DNA of 64,000 nt. Origin: Glaciecola sp965660815. GTDB taxonomy: Bacteria > Pseudomonadota > Gammaproteobacteria > Enterobacterales > Alteromonadaceae. The DNA is taken from contig CBFIBG010000023.1 of assembly GCA_965660815.1 (NCBI GenBank), positions 1-64,000 on the forward strand, read 5' to 3'. Below, piece by piece: positions 26,104 through 33,686 of this stretch (position 1 is its first letter; each line of letters starts with the position of its first letter). A program made the position numbers and the translations under genes. The notes beneath the pieces were generated by a model. The model was given only the letters and a program-made list of their open reading frames with translations, was not told the origin of the DNA and searched no databases.

Positions 26104-26880
26104 CTACATCTGACTGTACGTATTACAACGTTTTATCCAGCCTCGTAGCCATCGTTTTTCAATTTCCTGTTGTGGTGAATTTGACACTCTGGCTGTCAGT
26201 ACTTTTATACAAGATTGACTAAAAGCTTTATGAGTGAGTTTGCCTTCCATGGCAAGTAAAACTTGTTTAAGTCCCCAACCTTGTTGATTATAGCGTTCTG
26301 AGAGCGACACACCTTCTCCCTTAAAATTCACGTAATCAATAAGCGAATACATGCCTAACGGAGTTTTTGAGAGAAATTCAAATGTTTGCGTTAAAAGAGT
26401 CTGTTCATGTTGATTTGGAGTGTCGTTTATCATTAATTCTAGAGATCTTTGCATTCTCAAATAAATAAACTCTACTTGCTGGCTCATTGTTGATTGCATT
26501 AGGGCGTAAAGGTCTCTCATCTTTTCGCTATTCTGTGCTCTTATAAAGCTCGACTTATCCGGCCATGGGCAGTCCATTGAATTATTTAACCAGGTTGGCA
26601 ATTCAACCCCTTTAGATTTAATAAAAACAAGTAATTCAGGGAAGGTTTCAACGAACCTGTATTGGGTGTTTTCAGGGAACCAGATAAAATGACCGATTCC
26701 TAATGAAGCAAAGCCTTCACCATCGTTCCAAGCAACTAGATATTCTGGTTTGCCTCCCGTTTCATTTAAATAAATTTTACGACCAATCTCGTCTAATTGA
26801 GTCTGGGACAATTGTGTTTGTGCCAGACATGTCAGTGGTAAAAGTACCATTAAAAATACTGAGATAAATACCTTATGCAC
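26104..26880 (-). CDS. Secreted protein with lysozyme-like N-terminus
   Basis: I do not recognise a named family. The 258-residue protein has a signal peptide (cleavage near CLAQTQ). After it come IGRKIYLNETGGKPEYLVAWNDGEGFASLGIGHFIWFPE, a pattern reminiscent of glycosidase lysozyme folds in which a Glu in an NE-x-GG context and a G-x-GH segment flank the active site. The rest is helical. The first codons overlap nothing and it is followed by the DUF962 gene 36 bases on. A cell-wall role is possible but unproven. Confidence 0.6.
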   Translation of the reverse strand: MHKVFISVFLMVLLPLTCLAQTQLSQTQLDEIGRKIYLNETGGKPEYLVAWNDGEGFASLGIGHFIWFPENTQYRFVETFPELLVFIKSKGVELPTWLNNSMDCPWPDKSSFIRAQNSEKMRDLYALMQSTMSQQVEFIYLRMQRSLELMINDTPNQHEQTLLTQTFEFLSKTPLGMYSLIDYVNFKGEGVSLSERYNQQGWGLKQVLLAMEGKLTHKAFSQSCIKVLTARVSNSPQQEIEKRWLRGWIKRCNTYSQM

Positions 26881-27154
26881 GCGGAAAGCCCTTATTTGTT
26901 GTTATTGTGAACGTTAAGTTTTTTACTAAGCATAAACAAGAAATGCAAATGGATTAAGTTCTTTTAATTTGATTTTGGAATATTTTGTTACTCTATCTTC
27001 CTGTAAATAGGTCCACGTAATATTGAATAGTCACCATTTAAATAGCTTTAAGGGCGAGACGTCTATGGAAATAAAATTATAGTGCATAGCAGTTGCAATT
27101 CATATTTTAGCCTCCATACATCACGGTAATGGGTAAAATAAATAAATAAAGACT

Positions 27155-28003
27155 ATGCAAACGAATACTATTGAATTAAACCTTGAAAACTTTAGACCAG
27201 TTATGTTGGAAGAGTCAGCCAAGCGACTGGTGGCAGTATATTTTTATGCACAGTGGGAGGAAGCCTCGATAGACCAGTTGGAAGTCATCAAGTCTTTCGC
27301 TGCTAATCATCCCGAACACATATTGCTTGCAACTGTAAATTGCGATGAACAGCCTGAAATTGTTCAGCAATTTGGCGTTCGCGGCCTACCCACTACCATG
27401 ATTGTCAAAGACGGTCAGCCGGTCGATGGTTTTTCTGGGCCTCAGGATGCTGAACAGCTAAAGGCTACGTTTGATAGTTATCTACCCAAACCCGAGGATG
27501 AATTGTTTACTAAAGCGAAAGAGTTGATCGCACAAGGAGACTACCAACAGTCTTTCGCAATGCTTAAACAGGCGAATGAGCTTGCTCCAACTAGAATGGA
27601 CATTGTTATTGCTTACGCTGATGCCAGTGTTGAAACGGGTAACTTGGATTTGGCTAAACGACTTATTCAGCAAGTAGGGTTGGTGGATCAACAAACAGAA
27701 TACCATGCGGTTGTCAGTAAAATAGAGCTGGCTGAGAAGGCGTCAGAATCGCCTGAATTACTTGATGCTCAAGCTAAACACCTTGCTAATCCAGAAGATT
27801 TGCAACTTAAAATAGACTATGCAATTGCGCTTCAGCAGGCGCATAAGCAAGAGCAAGCTTTAGAGCTTCTTTACGAAGTAGTGAAAAAAGATATGAGTTT
27901 TGGAGACGGTAAAAAATTGTTTCTTGACACCATCAACGCGCTTGCCGATGGCGACCCTTTGAAGTCTCAGTACAGACGAAAGATGTACAGCTTGTTGTAT
28001 TAA
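27155..28003 (+). CDS. cnoX: CnoX/YbbN-type thioredoxin-TPR co-chaperone
   Basis: The 282-residue protein has an N-terminal thioredoxin fold (1-108) and a C-terminal TPR-like helical domain (115-280), the layout of CnoX (YbbN). CnoX protects proteins from oxidative aggregation and hands them to GroEL and DnaK. The usual CxxC site is replaced by WEEAS at 34-38, so the fold cannot act as a dithiol reductase. Escherichia coli CnoX likewise lacks a full CxxC. The cis-proline remains in RGLPTTMIV. A short terminator follows its stop. Confidence 0.88.
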   Translation: MQTNTIELNLENFRPVMLEESAKRLVAVYFYAQWEEASIDQLEVIKSFAANHPEHILLATVNCDEQPEIVQQFGVRGLPTTMIVKDGQPVDGFSGPQDAEQLKATFDSYLPKPEDELFTKAKELIAQGDYQQSFAMLKQANELAPTRMDIVIAYADASVETGNLDLAKRLIQQVGLVDQQTEYHAVVSKIELAEKASESPELLDAQAKHLANPEDLQLKIDYAIALQQAHKQEQALELLYEVVKKDMSFGDGKKLFLDTINALADGDPLKSQYRRKMYSLLY

Positions 28004-28014
28004 CGTTTTGTCAG

Positions 28015-28037
28015 AGTAAGCATGCGACTTACTTTTT
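28015..28037 (+). terminator. Terminator of cnoX
   Basis: AGTAAG (28015-28020) and CTTACT (28028-28033) form a 6-bp stem with a 7-base loop, followed by TTTTT. It overlaps the last codons of the convergent metallopeptidase gene. Confidence 0.5.
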
Positions 28038-29504
28038 AGCCTTAAGCTTGCGGCGAACTGCCGCAAACGCGATTAATAAAGCTGATACGAAGCTAATACT
28101 GCCACCAGAGCTTTCATTTGAACTCGTTTGAGTTTCAGCCGCGGTTACCACAGGCGCCGATACTGTCGAGGGTGTTGCAGGTGAGCTGCTGGGCTCGCCA
28201 GTACTTTGCTCATTGTCAACAGTCTGTGTGGGTATTTCAATCGTAATATCACTGGCTACTGGTGCATCTAAGATCACAGCATTGCTTAACGCGTTTTGTT
28301 TGTCTATGTCTACTCCGTTAGCAAACATTAATTCAACTTTGAAGCTTTCTTCTCCCTCGACAGTCTCGTCTGCGTATGTGTCAACTGCAACTGAGTAAAC
28401 GTTGTCTGTGCCGTTGTGTATGATTTGAATTATTTTAGATTCAAAGTCAGTTTTGTCCGCCGTTTGTTTTTTTACGACTAGGTTTACTGCATCTCCTTTT
28501 TCAGCGCCTTCAAATATAACGTCAAAATAGACGGGTTGACCTTCTTCAACAGAAATTACGTTACCATATACACCAACAACTCCCGAGATGTCTCTTGTGT
28601 CAACTAAATTTGAAAACGTGCCTTGGGCGTTTATTACGTCGATAGTTGCAAGATCTCGATAGACTTGAGCAGAGTTGGCTTCGTCGTACTTACCACAGGG
28701 TACCAATTTGGCCTCAGTTTCAAGGTTAATTTCAGTGTCAGAGAAAAACGGCTCATTACGCGTACCTGAGATGCTCATGATGCTTGCATAATCGCCACAT
28801 CTATGCCCGGTAGCATCGTGTCTTGCCAAATAATCCATATGTTCTAAATGATCTTCAGAACTGTGTCTAAAACCATCATTGTGTCCTAACTCATGGGCCA
28901 AAGTCCTAGGGCTCCAAGTAGCTTCATCAGTCGTGTGAGGAGATATCCAACTTACATTGCTGCTTAGGTGTGATAATCCAAGTATCGGCATTTGACCCTC
29001 TAGAGCCTCAAAACCTGCCAATCCAACTAAGTAAGAATACTGTAATAATTCTGATAATTCCTGCGCTTTTTGAGTCGATTGATAATTTGTTAACGCATTC
29101 AAACGCTCTACATAAGTATCGTCTTCGGACCAAAGTTGAATGGGTGCATAATCGTTCAAATCTGCGTGTAAAAGCCCCGCGACAGTTCGTGTAATCGGAA
29201 TGTTGCTGTTTGCAAATGCTTGGTTGTTAAAGTCTATAACAGCTTGAACGTAGTCTGCGACACGCTCTGCATCATCGTCGAAAAAAGAAAGGATATGGTC
29301 GTTGTACACGAATAAGACGCTAGTTTGAATGCGATCGTTATTTAGTAGATAAGACTCTGGATAAACGAAGCCGCGTGCATTGGCTTGTTGGACTGATTTG
29401 GAAGTTGAAGAAGTGGTTACCGGTTCAAGCGTAGTAGCTTGCGCTACGCTAGACAGGGTGAACAATAATCCGATGGTTAAATTATTTACAACTTTATTTA
29501 ACAT
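28029..29504 (-). CDS. Secreted zinc metallopeptidase with GlyGly-CTERM tail
   Basis: This 491-residue exported protease starts at ATG 29502-29504 behind a strong GAGGAA site. It carries a signal peptide ending near AQAT. The metzincin-type zinc motif HELGHNDGFRH is at about 204-214. A Calx-beta-like segment follows (about 310-395, EEGQPVYFDVIFEGA...), then a Pro/Thr/Ser linker. The C-terminus is SGGS, a hydrophobic helix and the basic tail RRKLKAKK, which fits the GlyGly-CTERM sorting signal processed by rhombosortase in Vibrio and Shewanella relatives. The enzyme is therefore probably cell-surface or secreted through type II secretion. The target protein is unknown. Confidence 0.85.
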   Translation of the reverse strand: MLNKVVNNLTIGLLFTLSSVAQATTLEPVTTSSTSKSVQQANARGFVYPESYLLNNDRIQTSVLFVYNDHILSFFDDDAERVADYVQAVIDFNNQAFANSNIPITRTVAGLLHADLNDYAPIQLWSEDDTYVERLNALTNYQSTQKAQELSELLQYSYLVGLAGFEALEGQMPILGLSHLSSNVSWISPHTTDEATWSPRTLAHELGHNDGFRHSSEDHLEHMDYLARHDATGHRCGDYASIMSISGTRNEPFFSDTEINLETEAKLVPCGKYDEANSAQVYRDLATIDVINAQGTFSNLVDTRDISGVVGVYGNVISVEEGQPVYFDVIFEGAEKGDAVNLVVKKQTADKTDFESKIIQIIHNGTDNVYSVAVDTYADETVEGEESFKVELMFANGVDIDKQNALSNAVILDAPVASDITIEIPTQTVDNEQSTGEPSSSPATPSTVSAPVVTAAETQTSSNESSGGSISFVSALLIAFAAVRRKLKAKK

Positions 29505-29808
29505 GTACTTCCTCTTTTTATCTAAACAACGATGCTCTGAAAACGCTTTACGCCTCAAGGCAATCAATAGCTAAAAGGTATGCTCACTTTCGAGCAGGTA
29601 TGACTAATTATAAGTATAAAAAAATATATTTGTGTATATAAAAATCGAATTTACGTACGATGTTCGATACTGAAGGGGTTTAACTATATGAATTTATTTA
29701 GAAAGGTGTCTTTTTTGAGTCTTGAATTTGTTTAAAAAATAGCTAAAAAGAACTTAGTAAAAGCTCTTTTTAGCATTATTAAGCGTTATTTAGGCGCCAA
29801 TGTTCAGA

Positions 29809-30003
29809 TTAAGAATCGAGAAATTCGTCCACTTCTTTTTCAGCCTCATCTTTACTTTTGCCATATTTTTGCTGAATTTTACCTACTAATTCCTTTCTAT
29901 CTCCTTTGACTTGCTGAATGTCATCGTCTGATAACTTTCCCCATTTAGATTGCGCTTTACCTGATAATTCTTTCCACTTGCCTGCTAACTGGTCAGAGTT
30001 CAT
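29809..30003 (-). CDS. CsbD family stress protein
   Basis: This 64-residue hydrophilic protein matches the CsbD family in length and sequence (NSDQLAGKWKELSGKAQSKWGKLSDDDIQQVKGDRKELVG split over its two halves). CsbD proteins are abundant general stress proteins of unknown mechanism. It is monocistronic, with a GGAG-like site upstream of the ATG. Confidence 0.9.
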   Translation of the reverse strand: MNSDQLAGKWKELSGKAQSKWGKLSDDDIQQVKGDRKELVGKIQQKYGKSKDEAEKEVDEFLDS

Positions 30004-30172
30004 AAATATTCTCCTTTTCTAATTACATTGTGATAACTGCTTTGCTTTGCCGATACCAATACGCATTTTGAAAGTGTTTTTTAACACTTGCGATACACTA
30101 GCGTTATGCATGGTTGTTGCATTTCATCTATGGCGTTTCATCTGATGCACTTCATCTAACGCACTTTATTTC

Positions 30173-30228
30173 TTGCAACCGACATATTGCAACCGACATA
30201 TTGCAACCGACATGTTGCAACCGACATG
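30173..30228 (+). repeat. Four tandem copies of a 14-bp repeat
   Basis: The unit TTGCAACCGACATR occurs four times without interruption (30173-30186, 30187-30200, 30201-30214, 30215-30228). The copies differ only at the last base, which is A in the first two and G in the last two. Confidence 0.95.
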
Positions 30229-30418
30229 CCTTATTGCAGCTATTAAATATATTTAGAAAAACACAAGGAAATTCATGTGTTAACAAAAATTTGAATATTA
30301 TATTATGCGGCACACAGGAGTGTTTAATGTAATTATTAGGGCGTATTTGTAAACCTTACAAAATTCTGATAGTGACGATTGTTAAGACTCATTTTGGCTC
30401 GAGATTGATTCATATTTA

Positions 30419-30595
30419 TTATTTTGGGCTTGGCTCTACACCCAGTTCTTTAATTATTTTCGATGGATTGATGGCAACAGGTGTGCCACTCAACCCGCCG
30501 TTGCCTATTTTAACAATCCAAACGTCTTAATTAGCGATAACCTGGTCTTTTGAATTCAGACGATGGTCAATATTAGATGATAGATAAATTTTTTT
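30419..30595 (-). pseudogene. Decayed C-terminal coding fragment
   Basis: Read leftward, the frame ending at TAA 30419-30421 gives DVWIVKIGNGGLSGTPVAIN and SKIIKELGVEPSPK, a protein-like C-terminus. Upstream it continues past a stop (30527-30529) as LNSKDQVIAN. A single codon change to TAA would explain the break. No start codon or ribosome binding site is visible and the upstream end runs into the purA promoter. The parent protein is not recognised. Confidence 0.4.
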
Positions 30596-30596
30596 T

Positions 30597-30605
30597 TGCT
30601 AAAAT
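30597..30605 (+). promoter_or_regulatory. Extended -10 promoter of purA
   Basis: TGCTAAAAT is an extended -10 element, followed by the GC-rich stretch CGCGCCCC. It lies 32 bases before the purA ATG. Confidence 0.5.
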
Positions 30606-30636
30606 CGCGCCCCTAATTTAATAACAGTTCAAACTC

Positions 30637-31935
30637 ATGGCTAAAAATGTTGTTGTGCTTGGCACCCAGTGGGGTGATGAAGGCAAAGGAAAAGTGGTAG
30701 ATCTGCTAACTGAGCAGGTTTCTTATGTAGTTAGGTATCAAGGCGGTCACAATGCAGGCCATACTTTGGTAATTGACGGTGAGAAAACGGTATTACATCT
30801 TATTCCATCAGGGATCTTAAGAGAAAACGTTACCTGCGTTATTGGAAACGGCGTGGTATTGAGCCCAGAAGCACTGCTTAAAGAAATGAACATGTTGGAA
30901 AGCAAAGGCGTTCCTGTTAAGCAACGGTTAAAGATAAGCGAAGCCTGCCCGTTAATCTTACCCTTCCACGTTGCTCTTGACGTTGCTCGGGAAACTGCCA
31001 GAGGCAATAAAGCAATAGGTACAACAGGCAGAGGTATTGGGCCAGCTTATGAAGACAAGGTTTCACGACGCGGATTGAGAGTAGGTGACTTGTTTAACAA
31101 AGATGATTTCGCAGTCAAGCTTCAAGAAGTCATGAAATATCATAACTTCATGCTGACAGAGTATTACAAAGCTGACGCTTTAGATTACGATCAAGTGTTG
31201 GCTGACGCGTTATCTATAGCTGACTTACTTAAATCGATGACAGTCGACGTGACAGATTTGTTAGACGATGCTCGAACTAATGGCGAAACCATTATGTTTG
31301 AAGGTGCGCAAGGTACGCTACTAGATATCGACCATGGTACCTATCCCTATGTTACGTCTTCGAATACGACCGTTGGCGGCGTTGCAACAGGTGCTGGATT
31401 TGGTCCATTAAATTTGGATTATGTTCTAGGCATTGTTAAAGCCTATACTACCAGAGTCGGTTCTGGTCCATTCCCCACTGAGTTGGGGTGTGACGTTGGT
31501 CAACATCTTGGCGAAAAAGGGCATGAATTCGGAGCAACTACAGGTAGAAAAAGAAGGACTGGCTGGTTTGATGCAGTTGCACTAAAAAGAGCTGTGCAGT
31601 TAAATTCAATTACTGGTTTCTGCTTAACCAAACTTGACGTATTGGATGGATTGGAAACTTTAAATATTTGTACCGGTTATCAAGATAAAGACGGTAATGT
31701 TACTGCTGTTCCGCCACTTGCTGCTGAAGGTTACGAATTGGTGACCCCAGTTTATGAAACCATGCCAGGATGGTCTGAAAACACTTTTGGCATGACGGAC
31801 TTTCAACAGTTACCGAAAGCTGCCATTAATTATATAAAAAGAATAGAAGAATTAACGGGTGTGCCGGTGGACATTGTATCGACGGGACCAGATCGTGCGC
31901 ACACAATGGTATTAAGAGACCCATATTCGGTCTAA
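30637..31935 (+). CDS. purA: Adenylosuccinate synthetase
   Basis: PurA joins IMP and aspartate with GTP to make adenylosuccinate, the first step from IMP to AMP. The 432-residue protein shows the GTP-binding P-loop-like GTQWGDEGKGK (8-18), GGHNAGHT (near 38-45), the IMP-binding GTTGRGIGPAYEDK (about 128-141) and the C-terminal STGPDRAHTM. Length and motifs are standard. It is monocistronic, with its own extended -10 promoter and a strong terminator. Confidence 0.98.
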   Translation: MAKNVVVLGTQWGDEGKGKVVDLLTEQVSYVVRYQGGHNAGHTLVIDGEKTVLHLIPSGILRENVTCVIGNGVVLSPEALLKEMNMLESKGVPVKQRLKISEACPLILPFHVALDVARETARGNKAIGTTGRGIGPAYEDKVSRRGLRVGDLFNKDDFAVKLQEVMKYHNFMLTEYYKADALDYDQVLADALSIADLLKSMTVDVTDLLDDARTNGETIMFEGAQGTLLDIDHGTYPYVTSSNTTVGGVATGAGFGPLNLDYVLGIVKAYTTRVGSGPFPTELGCDVGQHLGEKGHEFGATTGRKRRTGWFDAVALKRAVQLNSITGFCLTKLDVLDGLETLNICTGYQDKDGNVTAVPPLAAEGYELVTPVYETMPGWSENTFGMTDFQQLPKAAINYIKRIEELTGVPVDIVSTGPDRAHTMVLRDPYSV

Positions 31936-31956
31936 TTAAAACATCATTTTGGTTTG

Positions 31957-31994
31957 AAAAGCACTCACAGCGTATGGTTTTGAGTGCTTTTTTT
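31957..31994 (+). terminator. Terminator of purA
   Basis: An 11-bp perfect stem, AAAAGCACTCA (31957-31967) with TGAGTGCTTTT (31981-31991), ends in a T-run of eight bases. It stands 22 bases after the purA stop. Confidence 0.85.
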
Positions 31995-32011
31995 ATTAAG
32001 GGCTAAGTATT

Positions 32012-32710
32012 TTGGTAATTGAAACGACATTTGCAGAGCGAGTTAATCAGTTTAATTCAAATCTAAAGCTTGATATCGCTCTACCCGATGGTGTGTCCGC
32101 ACTTAACCCTTTTGAGGAAAATTCGCCGGGTAAACATCTTAGCACTAAGTTTTATCAACGTTTTTATAATGATAATGAGCCACGTGAGCTTATTTTAGGA
32201 ATTAACCCGGGTAGGCTTGGAGCTGGCGCGACTGGAATACCTTTCACCGACACAAAACGTTTGTTGTCTCACTGCAACATAGAATGCGACTTTCATTTAC
32301 ATGAACCTTCCTCAGTTTTTGTTTATGAAATGATTGACGCTTTTGGAGGCGCTGAAAAATTTTATAAGCGTTTTTTATTTTCTTCGGTCTCACCACTAGG
32401 TTATATCAAGATTAACGAGAAGGGCAGGGAGACTAATTACAATTACTATGATAACAGTCAACTCCAAAATTCACTTATGCCCTTTATCATAGATTCGATG
32501 CGACGTTTGATTGCACTTGGCATTAATCCGAAAAAAGTGTATTGCTTGGGTACAGGCAAAAATTTTAAATTTTTACAAAACCTAAATATTGACTATCAAT
32601 TTTTCAATGAGGTTATTGCGTTGGAGCACCCAAGATACATAATGCAATATAAAAGTAAGAACATGAGTAAGTACATTCAAAAATATTTAGATGCCTTTTC
32701 TAGTAAATAA
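32012..32710 (+). CDS. SMUG2-like uracil-DNA glycosylase family protein
   Basis: The 232-residue protein resembles the SMUG2/DUF4918 branch of uracil-DNA glycosylases. The active-site region GINPGRLGAGATGIPFTD is at 63-80 and the C-terminal DNA-binding motif HPRYIMQY at about 206-213. Such enzymes remove damaged bases such as uracil or hydroxymethyluracil. No ATG fits the N-terminus; a TTG at 32012 with AAGGG at 31998-32002 is the likely start. It lies 17 bases after the purA terminator. The specific base removed cannot be told from sequence. Confidence 0.7.
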   Translation: MVIETTFAERVNQFNSNLKLDIALPDGVSALNPFEENSPGKHLSTKFYQRFYNDNEPRELILGINPGRLGAGATGIPFTDTKRLLSHCNIECDFHLHEPSSVFVYEMIDAFGGAEKFYKRFLFSSVSPLGYIKINEKGRETNYNYYDNSQLQNSLMPFIIDSMRRLIALGINPKKVYCLGTGKNFKFLQNLNIDYQFFNEVIALEHPRYIMQYKSKNMSKYIQKYLDAFSSK

Positions 32711-32801
32711 GAATTTAGGTAGAAAGGCGAATTTAAAATCTACAATCGAAACCTTGTCGCTACTTGTGTCTAAAACAAACCATATTAAGCAATCAATTTG
32801 G

Positions 32802-33377
32802 TTAATTTAATTCAGAATCACGCCAGAACTTCGTGCCTTTTATAGTAGCTTGCAATGCGATACCTGATTCAGTAAATGTATACACAGTTACATCACCATA
32901 ATAAGCTTCTCCTTGAACTGATGCGCCCTTATCGCCTGCTTTAGCAGCGGCATCTGCATTGCCGCCGAACGTCCAACCGGATTCGATAAAGTTATTCATG
33001 GCGCTTTGTGTATGAAAAACCATAACGATGCGATAATCTTTTGCACCAAAGCCAAGGCCCACACCTCCTTCTGCCATGTTCATGTAGGTGTGCTGACCAG
33101 TATTCATATTTTTAACTACGCCGTAGCCGCCCCCTGCAGCAATAAAAATTAAATTTACATTTGCGTTAGAAAACACTGCGTAGCCAGGGGCCGCGTTTAT
33201 TTGACTTCTTGTATCTGGCTTTTCAGCAAATAATTGAGTTAATACGTCATCTTTCATTTGTAATACCGCTTGGCGTTTTTGCTGCACCGTGGCGCCACCA
33301 GACGTAGCAACGCATCCACTTAAAACAAAAGATAACGTCAAAATAACTAAAGGGATTAAATTGGTAAGGCGCAACAT
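32802..33377 (-). CDS. YSC84/SYLF-domain lipoprotein
   Basis: The 191-residue protein has a lipoprotein signal (lipobox LSGC, Cys at 22) and a SYLF (YSC84-like) domain over most of its length, with AAPGYAVFSNANVN, GGGYGVVKN and GGVGLGFGAKDYRIVMVF. SYLF domains bind lipids in eukaryotic YSC84/SH3YL1, and bacterial members are periplasmic lipoproteins of unclear role. It is monocistronic, and the adjacent aldehyde dehydrogenase is divergent. Confidence 0.88.
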   Translation of the reverse strand: MLRLTNLIPLVILTLSFVLSGCVATSGGATVQQKRQAVLQMKDDVLTQLFAEKPDTRSQINAAPGYAVFSNANVNLIFIAAGGGYGVVKNMNTGQHTYMNMAEGGVGLGFGAKDYRIVMVFHTQSAMNNFIESGWTFGGNADAAAKAGDKGASVQGEAYYGDVTVYTFTESGIALQATIKGTKFWRDSELN

Positions 33378-33686
33378 GAACTAGTTCCTTTGGGTTGGTA
33401 ATATATTTTTTAACTTCGTTGAATAGTTTAGTACAACACGCTTGTAACAGCCAACTGCGTATTAGCATCATTCTTTAGAATGGATGACATTTAGGTTAAA
33501 AGTATTTTTTTGTTAAATCTTAAAACTTAAATGAGAAAAAGGAGACTTATAGGGAGAGTCTATACTTATTCTTTTGGCAATAATTGTGCTTAAACTAAGT
33601 TGAATGATAGGAATTATAGTTGGTAATTTGCCACTTTTCATTTGAAAAGATATGCTTGCAACATTAATACATTCTTAGAGACATCA
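33378..33686. other. Divergent intergenic region, nothing distinct
   Basis: These 309 bases lie between the SYLF lipoprotein and the aldehyde dehydrogenase. They must hold both promoters, but I see no convincing -35/-10 pair, palindrome or small gene. Confidence 0.3.

Larger units (their letters stand above)
30004..30636. other. Region with tandem repeats and a decayed coding fragment
   Basis: These 633 bases precede purA. They hold four copies of a 14-bp repeat (30173-30228), a loose series of TTCATCT motifs before it, a decayed leftward reading frame (30419-30595) and the purA promoter at the right end. I see no intact gene. Confidence 0.6.

Noticed and set aside
30049..30056. GCCGATAC as a second FliA -10 box
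   Set aside because: No matching -35 lies 11 bases upstream and no rightward gene starts nearby.
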